Below are positions 19,431-29,045 of a stretch of 64,000 nucleotides of DNA, in pieces. The number at the start of each line of letters is the position of its first letter. The stretch's first letter is position 1. The notes under the pieces are model-generated. The model saw nothing but the letters and a program-made list of their open reading frames with translations, was not told the origin of the DNA and did no database searches. The stretch is from Bacillota bacterium (GTDB lineage Bacteria > Bacillota > Clostridia > Lachnospirales > Lachnospiraceae), in the NCBI GenBank assembly GCA_023413555.1, contig JAEZPG010000052.1, positions 97,992 to 161,991 on the forward strand, read 5' to 3'. Position numbers and translations under genes: made by a program.

Positions 19431-20831
19431 TTAGGATTCGTCCCAACATTCTGTATCTATAATACCAATATTCTTAGCAATAAAGACAGGATCCTTCCCT
19501 TTCTTTTTCTGCGTCTTATAATCCTTTAATGCTTTGATTGCTTTATCCTGCAATAGAACGATAGCAATGACATTTACTAAAGCCATAAAGCCCATCAGCA
19601 CATCTGCCAAATCCCAAACCAAGTCGAAGTTAGCCATAGAGCCAAGTACAATGGCAAGTAGACAGCTGATTCGGAAAACAAATAATACCTTTTTATTATT
19701 GCTGATAAATCTTATATTCGATTCTGCATAAGAATAATTACCTACTAGAGAACTAAAGGCGAAAAATACAATGGATATCATAATAAAATGAATTCCCAAT
19801 TCTCCAATTTTTGACTGTACAGCCGCCTGCACGTAGGGAATGCCAGTCAGATCGTCACGAACCCCATAAACTAACAGCATCATAGCTGTGGTAGTACATA
19901 TAATCAGTGTATCAATGTACACAGAAATCATTTGTACCAACCCTTGCTTCACTGGGTGACTTACTGCTGCTGCTGCGCCCGCATTAGGAGCTGAACCCAT
20001 ACCAGCTTCATTGGAAAATAATCCTCTCTTAATTCCATACATAACACAGGACCCGGCAAACCCACCGGAGATAGCCTTTATATCTAATGCCTGCTTAAAA
20101 ATTGTTTTAAATATCTCTGGAAGTATTGTAATGTTAGATAACGTAATATATAACCCTAATAATATATAAAGGATCGCCATAATTGGTACCAGATAGGAGG
20201 TTATAATCCCTATTCTGTGAATACCTCCAAATATAACATATGCAGTAGCTGCAGCCAATACTATTCCGACTGCCAAATTAAGATATATTGCTACACTATC
20301 ATCCGTTACATAATATTCAAAAGCTGATCTGACATTGTAAGATTGAAGTGCATTAAAGCCAAATGCAAAACAGGCAATTAATAAAATGGCAAACACTATT
20401 CCAAGCCATCTCCTCTTCAGTCCCGTTTGTATATAATAAGCCGGCCCTCCTCGAAATTCTGAACCATCCTTTACTTTGTAGATCTGCGCAAGTGTGCTTT
20501 CAATAAATGCTGACGCGCTTCCGATAATTGCTAATAACCACATCCAAAAGATTGCGCCAGGGCCACCTGCCGCTAAAGCCGTCGCTACTCCAGCTATGTT
20601 TCCGGTACCTACCCGAGATGCAGTTGAAATCATAAGAGCCTGAAGGGAGGATACTCCAGTCTTATCCTCTCTCTTATCCTTCAATGTACGAACTGCGTCA
20701 CCAATCATGGAAATCTGTACAAATCCTGTTCTTATGGTAAAGAAAGTGCCTACGGCTACTAATAGCAATATTAATATATATTCATATAGAAAATTATTAA
20801 GATTACTTAATAGTTGATTAAAAAAAGTCAT
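19431..20831 (-). CDS. Sodium:alanine (AgcS-family) symporter
   Basis: A 466-residue membrane protein with about eleven segments. It carries family motifs VGTGNIAGVATALAAGGPGAIFWMW and GIKRGLFSNEAGMGSAPN. It imports alanine or glycine with Na+. The ATG at 20831 is ten bases from AGGAGG; an in-frame TTG two codons earlier is too close. It stands as a single gene with its own terminator. Confidence 0.92.
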   Translation of the reverse strand: MTFFNQLLSNLNNFLYEYILILLLVAVGTFFTIRTGFVQISMIGDAVRTLKDKREDKTGVSSLQALMISTASRVGTGNIAGVATALAAGGPGAIFWMWLLAIIGSASAFIESTLAQIYKVKDGSEFRGGPAYYIQTGLKRRWLGIVFAILLIACFAFGFNALQSYNVRSAFEYYVTDDSVAIYLNLAVGIVLAAATAYVIFGGIHRIGIITSYLVPIMAILYILLGLYITLSNITILPEIFKTIFKQALDIKAISGGFAGSCVMYGIKRGLFSNEAGMGSAPNAGAAAAVSHPVKQGLVQMISVYIDTLIICTTTAMMLLVYGVRDDLTGIPYVQAAVQSKIGELGIHFIMISIVFFAFSSLVGNYSYAESNIRFISNNKKVLFVFRISCLLAIVLGSMANFDLVWDLADVLMGFMALVNVIAIVLLQDKAIKALKDYKTQKKKGKDPVFIAKNIGIIDTECWDES

Positions 20832-21042
20832 TTGCAAGTTTCCTCCTATTGTGTATTTACATTTTCTCTAACATCTATTTAGTATGAACATTTATGAGTT
20901 TTATATTAATTTAATATATTACCTTCATACGGCTTTCCGAAATTCTTCTTTCTCTAGCTTTACATCATGCAACTGATCTCTAACGTTTATATTGTTAATT
21001 TGTTTGGTCTATCACCATAGGTGTCTCGTTCCTCCTCCTACC

Positions 21043-21098
21043 AAATAAAAAGGAGCTTTTGCTCCATAGGTTATTAACCCGTATGCAAAAGCGCCCTC
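21043..21098 (-). terminator. Strong intrinsic terminator after the 1260-residue exported protein gene
   Basis: On the minus strand GGGCGCTTTTGC pairs with GCAAAAGCTCC around a 22-base loop and is followed by TTTTTATTT. It starts 13 bp after the stop at 21111. Confidence 0.85.
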
Positions 21099-21110
21099 TT
21101 CATTCTTCTA

Positions 21111-24100
21111 TTAATCTAAATCAAATAAATTACGTCTAAGTAAATGCGCCTTGGTCAATCCGAAACGCGTGTTATCTTTTTCATCTATGTAATAACATTG
21201 GAAGATGATATTCTTCTTATCCTGATTTTTCAAATAGCTTTGTGACCATTTCAAATGATATACAACCCCATCTATCAATTTTGCATATCCAGAAGAATCT
21301 AACACAACCTTGTTACCACCTTCATAGTATATATCCATTCTCTCATTATCCGCAGTCATGGCCTTAACATATACTATTGCTGATGCAGAAGAGTTACTCC
21401 TTGCTATAAAAGAAATATCCTCATACCGTGCTTCATTGAACGTAGTCTCGGCATAATCAACAGAGATATACATTGAATAGTCATTCGGTGCTGTTGAATA
21501 AACACCAGGGTTTACCACTTCTACACTAGGTGTATCCACACCATTCCCGAAAGCTAAAATCAAGGTATTGATAAATAGTTTAACCTCCGTACTATTGTTT
21601 GTGATGTCCTTATGTCCGACTCCTGAATAGGTCACATTATCCTTACTATAGATATAATAATTATTGGAACCATCATAGGCAGAACAGGAAAATTGTCCGT
21701 TGTCACTAGTATTTGGAGCTAACGTATACCAGACTTTCACATTCTCCCTTTCAAGATCCAATTGATAATACTGGCTATGAGTAGACTCTATTGTCGGAAT
21801 CTCATCTATCTTATATGGATATTCCGTAATCTGGCCCTCATTAAGCTTATCTGCTTTTGTTGTCAGGGTGACACTATTAGTCTTAGGCAATTCAGAAAAT
21901 AGTGCTTTCTGATTAACACTCCAATCAGCTAATTGTGAAATAGCTTGGTAGGTATAACCATGTATCTCCTTGTACTCTCCTCCACTAATGTTTGTCGCCT
22001 TATCCTTCGCCTTATCAGTACCCGTTCTCACACCAAAGCGATCCATTCCCAAATATCCTCTAAAATAGCGATTGAAGTTATATCCTCTATTCGATGAGTT
22101 GTTCGCTGACAAATCATCTTGTTCCAAATTAAAGAAGGACGTAACATCATGAGTAAAGACCACACTCTTACCAGAATCAATAAAAAACTTAATATTATCA
22201 AGTGCACCATACTGATTGGAAATATTGCTATAAAAATCACCATTGGAATTGGCAAATCCAAGAATCAACATATTATAACCACTAAGTTGGTCTGACGTCA
22301 TCTTCATCTCTTCCGTAGTATCTACAAATTTATTTGTTGCATTATACCTCATTTCAAATGTAGCAATATCTTCGGTAGTAAATTCGAAAGTGTAATCATT
22401 TAGATTAGATGTATATTGGTCGAATATACCTTTTTCTTCAATATTCTTCTGCAAATTCATATTAGTGTCTAAATCATCAGTAATCTGAAGAACCTTGATG
22501 ACTCTCTTCTTCGTGTTATCTCTCTTAATTGCAAAAACCCCTTGTTGGGAATCTCGAATAACGGAATTGCTATCCTTTGTCACAACTAATCTCCAAGGAA
22601 TCACTCCCTCATATTTTTTATCTAGAGTTCCCTCCATGGAATATGAAGTTTTATCCGCTTTTAAAGAAGTTTTTTTGAAAATTTCTTCGTCGGAAGTGTA
22701 ACTTCCATCATGATTGATGTCAATATACAATCTGGCTGTATAAGTGACACCCGAGGTATACTCACTATCTTCCAGAGAAAAATGATACGATATATAATTA
22801 CTTAAAACATATGCGCTGTCACTAATCTTGCCGTCCGTTGAATTACCTACGTATGTCTTTGGGTAATCCCCTTCTTTCATATGTAATATCAATCCAGACT
22901 TTTTAAAATGATTGAGCAATACTCCTCCAGTAGAAGCATTTCCCTGATTTAATAATACATATCCAGATGTAGTATTATTATCCTTTATAAATTTACTAAT
23001 ATTACTGTATTGGTCAATGTATTGAGGGTTGACCTTATATAAATCTTCATTCGCCACGATTGGTAAACCTGCTTTTAGATATCCCTCTAATGCAGCTTTC
23101 TTTAGGTTAGTAATATCATTCCCAGGGCCTCTTGTGACATTATTCATATCGGTTGGCCATTGAACAGTATATGGATTGCTATTACGAGATATGATCTTAT
23201 CACCCACATGAAGATATATCTTTCCCTTTAACTCCGTGTTATTGTAAACAGTATTACCACTAGATATATTAAGCCTTCCATCATACAAGCCCATATATAT
23301 CATATCATAGGTACTGTTTATATCTTCTAACCTGCTATTAAACTCTGCTGTGGACTGATGCACAATGTTTATCTTTCCTGCGTATTTCGGAATTATTCTG
23401 GTTCGCAAATCTAGCTCTTTCAAATAAGACTTGCTGTATGGTAGTGTGTAAGATACCGTACAAGGTTCCAAATCTAGAATATTAATACTTGGTTTCGTCT
23501 TTCCACTTTTTTCGAGGCCCATAATGAACCGGACTGCCATTGCAGGAGAGGTGGTAGAAGGCGTCTTGCCAGTCTCTTCGTATATGTAGTCAAATAGTTC
23601 CTTTGTCAATTCTTTAGGTGCATTACCACCTAATTGGCTAGGATCAATCTTACTCTCATTTGCTAGGTCATCAAGCATATTCATATTACCTGGAAACTTA
23701 AATACCGAACTGTTTACTGTTGCATTACTATATCCAAATTGTGTCTTTGTTTCATAGTTTATAAAACATTCTCCAATTCTCCAATCGTCATATGTAGAGG
23801 CTGAGCCATCTAACTTAGGTGGCATAAAAGTATTCATCCCCCAATAACTTCTGGCATCACCTTGTTGAATAGTAAACACACCTGTATTACGGCCCTCTAC
23901 AGTCTCTTCTGTAACAGATGCCTTTCTACTTTCATCTGGATAGTCATATAAAAACAAATTATAAAATGCCTGAGGATTCATGGTGTCTAGCATGAGACAA
24001 AGCTTAAAGACATTGTTATTACAGCCTTCTGTAACAGTAATCGTATTGGAGGTAGCTTTACCATCCAAACCAATCTGTTTTGAAGAGATACTCTTTTTAA

Positions 24101-24893
24101 CTATGTTTTCTTCTACACCAAAATTTTGAATTTGCACGAACACATTTTGGTCAATTACAGCACCTGATGCATCCTCATCTAGTACAATCTTATTAAACAA
24201 CTTCATTACAGTTTTCCATTTTAGGTCATTGCTATTGGAAAAATTGGCAAAATCGCCACGATCTTTAATACCTGAAGCTGGTTTATAAGGAATCTTACTG
24301 TATTTACTCATATTGACATTGGAGAGAGGAGGAGAATAAGACTTATTTGTTATATACACCAAATCTGCCCGTTCTGCCCACTGGCTATTATCATTTAACT
24401 CGCTTGGTGTTATGGTTTTTACCACTACATGATAATCAGCTATCTCAGAATCAGGTATCTGTACTACATTCTTTAAAAATGAATTATAATGCTCATATCG
24501 TATATTCTTATAATCACTTTGATTCAGGTTTGCTATACCATTTCTGCATACATTAGGTAAATAGTTCCATACATTATTATCACCATTTTTCAAATCCTGC
24601 AACATCTTATCGACGTCTACCGGCTCACAACCCTTTATAAGATATCCAATTGAGGCAAACTTCATATCTGGCACTAATTCAAGTAATACTAGCGGATTAT
24701 CGGCCGTACCCTTCTCCCCATTTTCAGGTGGCACCAAATTATTAATTGCATAACCATGCGTAATAGCATAACCCCCACTATCTTCTGCTTTACTTCCAAT
24801 TGTCACAAAGCAGATTGTAGCGAAGGTAATCAAGCATATGCTGCTAAGAGCTATAAAATATTTTTTACAAGTAACCCATTGTATTTTCTTCAC
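21111..24893 (-). CDS. Large exported protein, DUF5057-like
   Basis: A 1260-residue protein with an N-terminal hydrophobic segment (about 12-33) acting as signal peptide or anchor. The mature start, LVLLELVPDMKFASIGYLIKGCEPV, resembles DUF5057 proteins of Lachnospiraceae; this is from memory of the pattern. Around residue 720 there is an EF-hand-like loop DINHDGSYTSDEE. Further on are glutamine-amidotransferase-like segments (YNMLILGFANSNGDFY; DSGKSVVFTHDV) that may form a degenerate Rossmann domain. The GTG start at 24893 has GGGAG upstream. Single gene with its own terminator. The function is unknown. Confidence 0.55.
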   Translation of the reverse strand: MKKIQWVTCKKYFIALSSICLITFATICFVTIGSKAEDSGGYAITHGYAINNLVPPENGEKGTADNPLVLLELVPDMKFASIGYLIKGCEPVDVDKMLQDLKNGDNNVWNYLPNVCRNGIANLNQSDYKNIRYEHYNSFLKNVVQIPDSEIADYHVVVKTITPSELNDNSQWAERADLVYITNKSYSPPLSNVNMSKYSKIPYKPASGIKDRGDFANFSNSNDLKWKTVMKLFNKIVLDEDASGAVIDQNVFVQIQNFGVEENIVKKSISSKQIGLDGKATSNTITVTEGCNNNVFKLCLMLDTMNPQAFYNLFLYDYPDESRKASVTEETVEGRNTGVFTIQQGDARSYWGMNTFMPPKLDGSASTYDDWRIGECFINYETKTQFGYSNATVNSSVFKFPGNMNMLDDLANESKIDPSQLGGNAPKELTKELFDYIYEETGKTPSTTSPAMAVRFIMGLEKSGKTKPSINILDLEPCTVSYTLPYSKSYLKELDLRTRIIPKYAGKINIVHQSTAEFNSRLEDINSTYDMIYMGLYDGRLNISSGNTVYNNTELKGKIYLHVGDKIISRNSNPYTVQWPTDMNNVTRGPGNDITNLKKAALEGYLKAGLPIVANEDLYKVNPQYIDQYSNISKFIKDNNTTSGYVLLNQGNASTGGVLLNHFKKSGLILHMKEGDYPKTYVGNSTDGKISDSAYVLSNYISYHFSLEDSEYTSGVTYTARLYIDINHDGSYTSDEEIFKKTSLKADKTSYSMEGTLDKKYEGVIPWRLVVTKDSNSVIRDSQQGVFAIKRDNTKKRVIKVLQITDDLDTNMNLQKNIEEKGIFDQYTSNLNDYTFEFTTEDIATFEMRYNATNKFVDTTEEMKMTSDQLSGYNMLILGFANSNGDFYSNISNQYGALDNIKFFIDSGKSVVFTHDVTSFFNLEQDDLSANNSSNRGYNFNRYFRGYLGMDRFGVRTGTDKAKDKATNISGGEYKEIHGYTYQAISQLADWSVNQKALFSELPKTNSVTLTTKADKLNEGQITEYPYKIDEIPTIESTHSQYYQLDLERENVKVWYTLAPNTSDNGQFSCSAYDGSNNYYIYSKDNVTYSGVGHKDITNNSTEVKLFINTLILAFGNGVDTPSVEVVNPGVYSTAPNDYSMYISVDYAETTFNEARYEDISFIARSNSSASAIVYVKAMTADNERMDIYYEGGNKVVLDSSGYAKLIDGVVYHLKWSQSYLKNQDKKNIIFQCYYIDEKDNTRFGLTKAHLLRRNLFDLD

Positions 24894-25033
24894 AAAACCC
24901 CACTCCCTTTCACAATAATTTTATATATGAAATTTACTTAATTTCTCATTTTTAGATAGTTGTATCAAGTATAATCCATATTATGGTTATTGTCAATTTG
25001 TCGATGTCCCACTTTATCACTCTATCATTTTCT

Positions 25034-25062
25034 ATATAGGAAAGTTGGTGGAACTTCCCTAT
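25034..25062. repeat. Inverted repeat in an intergenic region
   Basis: TATAGGAAAGTT and AACTTCCCTATA pair over 12 positions with one mismatch around GGTGG. It lies beside the terminator of the 39-residue gene and upstream of the large exported protein gene. Its role is unclear. Confidence 0.4.
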
Positions 25063-25071
25063 ACATCTAAA

Positions 25072-25104
25072 AAGGGGCTTTGACAGCAATCTCTGTTAAG
25101 CCCC
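25072..25104 (-). terminator. Intrinsic terminator after the 39-residue gene
   Basis: On the minus strand GGGGCTTAACAG pairs with CTGTCAAAGCCCC around AGATTG and is followed by TTTTT. It starts ten bases after the small gene's stop and supports that gene being transcribed. Confidence 0.85.
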
Positions 25105-25113
25105 AATATGCCT

Positions 25114-25233
25114 CTATTTACTTTTCTTTCCTTTCACGGAATTGCTTGCAACCGTCTTAGATTGCTTACCATTCTTGGATGAAGTGGAAGCACTAGAGGA
25201 TGCTTTCGTAGAAGATTGCTTTTTAGTAGCCAT
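25114..25233 (-). CDS. Small Ser/Lys-rich basic protein, 39 residues
   Basis: The frame encodes MATKKQSSTKASSSAST and ends SVKGKKSK. More than half of its residues are Ser, Lys or Thr, so it is probably unstructured and could bind nucleic acid. A strong AAAGGGGG ribosome site lies before the ATG at 25233 and an intrinsic terminator follows the stop, which together argue for a real single gene. I do not recognise a family. Low complexity leaves some doubt. Confidence 0.6.
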   Translation of the reverse strand: MATKKQSSTKASSSASTSSKNGKQSKTVASNSVKGKKSK

Positions 25234-25403
25234 ACAATTACCCCCTTTCCATATTTATGGAACTGTAATAATTATACCTATGGGAAAGTAGGGCTGTCAA
25301 TTATTTCCATTCCTCCTTTGTCCACACTAAATATACTATGTGGCTTTATTTCGACATTACCAAGTAAAAGCATTCGCTTTTGCTTCTATGGAAAAGTAAA
25401 GGG

Positions 25404-25431
25404 AGCGTATCTACTCAAAGGAAGATACGCT
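25404..25431 (-). terminator. Hairpin after ung
   Basis: AGCGTATCT and AGATACGCT are perfect nine-base complements around a ten-base loop, followed on the minus strand by CCCTTTACTTTT. It lies 12 bp past the ung stop. Confidence 0.6.
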
Positions 25432-25442
25432 GGTTATTGTAC

Positions 25443-26120
25443 CTATATGTTTTCTATCTGCCAGTCGATTGGTTCTACTCCATTGGCGATTAAAAATTCA
25501 TTGGCCTTACTAAAATGTTGGCATCCAAAGAATCCACGGTAGGCAGATAATGGGCTAGGATGAGGTGCTGTTAATATTAAATGTTTCGGGTTATTAAGCA
25601 TCGGGATCTTACTCTGGGCCGGTTTTCCCCAAAGCATAAACACAATGGGCCTGTCCATATTATTGACTGCTTGAATAATAGCATCCGTAAATTGCTCCCA
25701 TCCATGTCCCCTGTGAGAGTTGGCCTGATGAGCCCGAACTGTCAATACTGTGTTTAACAATAGAACACCCTGATCTGCCCACTTTCTCAGATATCCATTA
25801 TTAGGAAGGTAACACCCCATATCCTCCTGTAATTCCTTATAGATATTTTGTAAAGAGGGTGGAATCTCCCTTTGAGTTGGTAATACAGAAAAACTTAAGC
25901 CATGAGCCTGATTTTCCCCATGGTATGGGTCTTGCCCCAGTATTAACACCTTCACCTCCCTAAGGGGAGTAAAGTGCATGGCATTAAATATATCATCTGC
26001 TGGAGGATAGATAACTGCCTTACTATATTCTGATTTTACAAAACAAAATAAATCCTTATAGTACGGTTTTTTTACTTCCTCATGTACGATTTCTGACCAA
26101 TCATTGGTTATTTTTGACAT
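25443..26120 (-). CDS. ung: Uracil-DNA glycosylase, family 1
   Basis: A 225-residue enzyme that removes uracil from DNA to start base-excision repair. The water-activating loop LILGQDPYHG places the catalytic Asp at residue 64. The DNA-intercalating loop HPSPLSAYRGFFG gives catalytic His 187, and LLNTVLTVR is also present. Full family length. AAGGTGA precedes the ATG. Upstream on the same strand is a staygreen-family gene, about 45 bp away. Confidence 0.96.
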   Translation of the reverse strand: MSKITNDWSEIVHEEVKKPYYKDLFCFVKSEYSKAVIYPPADDIFNAMHFTPLREVKVLILGQDPYHGENQAHGLSFSVLPTQREIPPSLQNIYKELQEDMGCYLPNNGYLRKWADQGVLLLNTVLTVRAHQANSHRGHGWEQFTDAIIQAVNNMDRPIVFMLWGKPAQSKIPMLNNPKHLILTAPHPSPLSAYRGFFGCQHFSKANEFLIANGVEPIDWQIENI

Positions 26121-26164
26121 AAAATCACCTTTTTCTTAATTTCATCACTAGTATATCATACTCT

Positions 26165-26641
26165 TTACTCAATATCTATATCTTGTACTATGGATTGTTC
26201 ATAGTCCCCTATGTTTCCATAGTCGTATAGTTTATTACGATCTGGATTAGAGGAGATAAATTGAATATAGACAGGGGTATTGTCAAGTTCAGGGTAAGTA
26301 GTAAACAGAACATCATCTGCATAACGGATTGCTTGCAGTGCTACAGGCATCTCTCTTTTAAAGATCGCCTCTCTTACAGGAGGATTACCCGGAATGCCCA
26401 TTCCATCTACAACTACCTCACCATATAAAATGGGCATACGATCAACTATAATGTATTGCAGTCTCACTTCATCCCTTAATTTATCGATCTTATCCTCAGC
26501 AAAGCCAGTTCCTATTGTAACAAATAAATCTCCTGTTTTATCAGAATGAGTCATGGTATATTTACGTCCACTGATTGGAAATGTATTGGTTGCTCCATTT
26601 CGTAGTTCTGTAAATACCTTTTTTGTATCAATCTTCTTCAT
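26165..26641 (-). CDS. Staygreen-family protein
   Basis: A 158-residue protein whose core RKYTMTHSDKTGDLFVTIG, then EIFRREMP-like residues (AIFKREMPVALQAIRYAD) and the ending YPELDNTPVYIQF, match the staygreen family. Plant staygreen removes magnesium from chlorophyll; bacterial homologues occur in non-photosynthetic Firmicutes and their natural substrate is unsettled. There is no other pigment gene here. AAGGAAG precedes the ATG. The family call is from recognised sequence pattern. Confidence 0.75.
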   Translation of the reverse strand: MKKIDTKKVFTELRNGATNTFPISGRKYTMTHSDKTGDLFVTIGTGFAEDKIDKLRDEVRLQYIIVDRMPILYGEVVVDGMGIPGNPPVREAIFKREMPVALQAIRYADDVLFTTYPELDNTPVYIQFISSNPDRNKLYDYGNIGDYEQSIVQDIDIE

Positions 26642-26689
26642 GGCAACTTCCTTTTATACATATATAAACTAATATATGCAAAAAGAAAA

Positions 26690-26711
26690 GGCTGTTGCCT
26701 CAGCAACAACC
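26690..26711 (-). terminator. Intrinsic terminator after the amino acid ABC transporter operon
   Basis: On the minus strand GGTTGTTGC pairs with GCAACAGCC around TGAG, followed by TTTTCTTTTT. It lies 15 bp after the ATPase gene stop. Confidence 0.85.
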
Positions 26712-26725
26712 TTCCTTATCATTTT

Positions 26726-27466
26726 TTATAATACTTTGTTTAAGAAATCGATGGTTCTAGGCTCTCTTGGATGATTGATTACCTGATCTGGAGTTCCTTC
26801 CTCCACAATATAACCTCCATCCATAAAGATGACACGACTGGCAACCTCTCTTGCAAAGCCCATTTCATGAGTAACAATGACCATAGTCATACCTGCCACA
26901 GCAAGATTCTTCATAACTGCTAATACCTCTCCTACCATTTCAGGATCTAAGGCTGAGGTTGGTTCATCAAAGAGCATGATATCCGGATTCATGGCAAGAG
27001 AACGGGCGATGGCAGCTCTCTGCTTTTGTCCACCGGAAAGCTGTGGTGGATAAACATTGGCTTTGTCTGCAAGACCAACTCTCTCTAACAGCGACATTGC
27101 CTTCTTATTTGCCTCATCTTTCGTCATAATCTTCAAATCCACTGGTGCCAGTGTAATATTATCTAGTACAGTCATATGAGGGAACAGATTAAAGTGTTGG
27201 AATACCATACCGATATTCTCTCTTACTTTATTTATATTAGTCTTTCTATCCGTTATATCGACACCATCTACTATTACATTGCCACTAGTTATATTCTCTA
27301 AACGATTTAAGCACCGAAGAAACGTGGATTTTCCAGAACCGGAAGGCCCAATGACACACACTACCTCACCTTCCATAACGGTTACATTAATATCCTTTAA
27401 AACTTCCAATTTACCGAAATTCTTCTTCAGGTTAGTCACTTCAATCTTTACATTATTGGTATCCAC
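26726..27466 (-). CDS. Polar amino acid ABC transporter ATP-binding protein (GlnQ-like)
   Basis: A 246-residue ATPase with Walker A GPSGSGKST, the Q-loop NIGMVFQHFNLFPHMTVLDN, signature LSGGQKQRAAIARSL and Walker B IMLFDEPTSALDPE, all diagnostic of the polar amino acid import class. The start is a GTG at 27466, eight bases after AAAGGAG and overlapping the permease stop. It is the last gene of a binding protein-permease-ATPase operon. Confidence 0.93.
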   Translation of the reverse strand: MDTNNVKIEVTNLKKNFGKLEVLKDINVTVMEGEVVCVIGPSGSGKSTFLRCLNRLENITSGNVIVDGVDITDRKTNINKVRENIGMVFQHFNLFPHMTVLDNITLAPVDLKIMTKDEANKKAMSLLERVGLADKANVYPPQLSGGQKQRAAIARSLAMNPDIMLFDEPTSALDPEMVGEVLAVMKNLAVAGMTMVIVTHEMGFAREVASRVIFMDGGYIVEEGTPDQVINHPREPRTIDFLNKVL

Positions 27467-28133
27467 GGCGCATTCTCCTTTCTAGTAATTTAGCAAGTCT
27501 TGATAGAGAAATGATTACGATCATATAAATGATACCAATAATTGCCCAGGCACCCAATGCATCATAGGTGTTCTGTACAATGTTGTTTCCAGCAGATGTC
27601 AGTTCCTTAATTCCTATCACAGAAAGAATAGAAGTATCCTTCAAAGAAATAATAAACTGATTTACAAAGGAAGGAATCATAACACGAATAGCCTGTGGAA
27701 TTACAATTCTTCTCATAGACTTTCCATAGCTTAAACCTAAGCTTCTGGCTGCCTCCATCTGTCCTTTGTCGATAGACTGGATACCACCTCGGAAAATCTC
27801 TGCCATATAAGCACCTGCATTTAAAGACAGGGCAATAATACCAGCAGTGACTGCATCAAATTTAAAATGAGGCATTCCTAGGAATTTTATATTCTGAATC
27901 GCCATAGGTATACCAAAGTAAATAAAAAATGCCAGAACAATCAAAGGAACACCACGGACACCGTCCACATAAATTGTCCCAAGTATGTTTAAGATTTTAC
28001 TTTTGCTGATATTAAGTAACCCAAATATTAAGCCTATCAATAATGCAAATAACATTGCAATAATGGTTATTATTAAAGTCGTACCCAAATACTCAGCCAG
28101 CATACCGGAGTAATTATTTAGGATTTTTAGCAT
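27453..28133 (-). CDS. Polar amino acid ABC transporter permease
   Basis: A 226-residue His/Glu/Gln-type permease with five or so membrane segments. The EAA loop EAARSLGLSYGKSMRRIVIPQA, which contacts the ATPase, is clear. It is the middle gene of the importer operon, and its stop overlaps the start of the ATPase gene by 14 bases. The exact amino acid carried cannot be told from sequence alone. Confidence 0.93.
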   Translation of the reverse strand: MLKILNNYSGMLAEYLGTTLIITIIAMLFALLIGLIFGLLNISKSKILNILGTIYVDGVRGVPLIVLAFFIYFGIPMAIQNIKFLGMPHFKFDAVTAGIIALSLNAGAYMAEIFRGGIQSIDKGQMEAARSLGLSYGKSMRRIVIPQAIRVMIPSFVNQFIISLKDTSILSVIGIKELTSAGNNIVQNTYDALGAWAIIGIIYMIVIISLSRLAKLLERRMRRGYQ

Positions 28134-28153
28134 CTCCTTTTCCCCCTAGCACA

Positions 28154-28942
28154 CTACTTTGTATATTTATCTACGATTTCCTGGAATTTACCATTCTTCT
28201 TAATATTCTCAAGACCTTTATCAAACATTTTTAATAATTCTGCATTCTTACCCTTAGCAACTGCAAAACCATAAGAAGAACCGGCTGCTGTCAAACCTTC
28301 AGGAATCTTCATCTTAGCACCTTGCTTGATACTGTAAGCCATAACAGGAAAATCCTCAAAACATGCTACAGTATTACCAAGAATTACATCCTGATACATG
28401 GTTGGAGAATCCTTAAATTCAACTACAGTAAAGCCATACTCCTCAGCTTTAGATTTAGCATAGTCAGCACCGTTGGTACCAGTTTTAATAGCAACCTTTT
28501 TGTCTTTTAATTCCTCAAGAGAAGAGATAGAAAAGCCTTCCGCTACTGCCATAGTAACATCTGCATCATAGTATGCAGCAGAGAAATCAAAGGTTTCTTT
28601 TCTCTTATCAGTGATGGACATACCTGCGATCACTCCATCGGCTGCACCAGTCTGAACAGCTGCTAAAGCAGCATCAAATCCAAGGGCATCTAATTTGTAT
28701 GTAAAGCCTTGATCTTCTGCTATTGCAGCAAGAATCTCAACATCTATTCCAACGAATTCATTCTTATCATTGGTAAATTCAAATGGAGCAAATGCAGTAT
28801 CTGTAGCAATTACATATTGCTTCTTACCTTCACCATTGGCTTCCTCATTATCCTCTTTTTTGCTCCCACATGCTGTAAACATTGTCATGGTTAATGCTAA
28901 ACATAATACTAATGTAATTACTTTTCCTATTCTTTTCTTCAT
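28154..28942 (-). CDS. Amino acid ABC transporter substrate-binding lipoprotein
   Basis: A 262-residue periplasmic-type binding protein anchored as lipoprotein: MKKRIGKVITL, hydrophobic core and lipobox FTAC at about residue 23-24. The mature domain starts YVIATDTAFAPFEF, the SBP-bac-3 signature, and contains GVIAGMSITDKRKETFDFS. The ATG at 28942 has AAAGGA eight bases upstream, so the longer frame is rejected. First gene of the importer operon. Confidence 0.92.
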   Translation of the reverse strand: MKKRIGKVITLVLCLALTMTMFTACGSKKEDNEEANGEGKKQYVIATDTAFAPFEFTNDKNEFVGIDVEILAAIAEDQGFTYKLDALGFDAALAAVQTGAADGVIAGMSITDKRKETFDFSAAYYDADVTMAVAEGFSISSLEELKDKKVAIKTGTNGADYAKSKAEEYGFTVVEFKDSPTMYQDVILGNTVACFEDFPVMAYSIKQGAKMKIPEGLTAAGSSYGFAVAKGKNAELLKMFDKGLENIKKNGKFQEIVDKYTK

Positions 28943-29045
28943 AAATTTAATCCTTTCTTTTGTTATTATTTTGAACACTCTACTTCTTAGTACTTAACCT
29001 ACCTGAATCATGGAATAAATATGACGTTATATAAAAGAATGTGCA

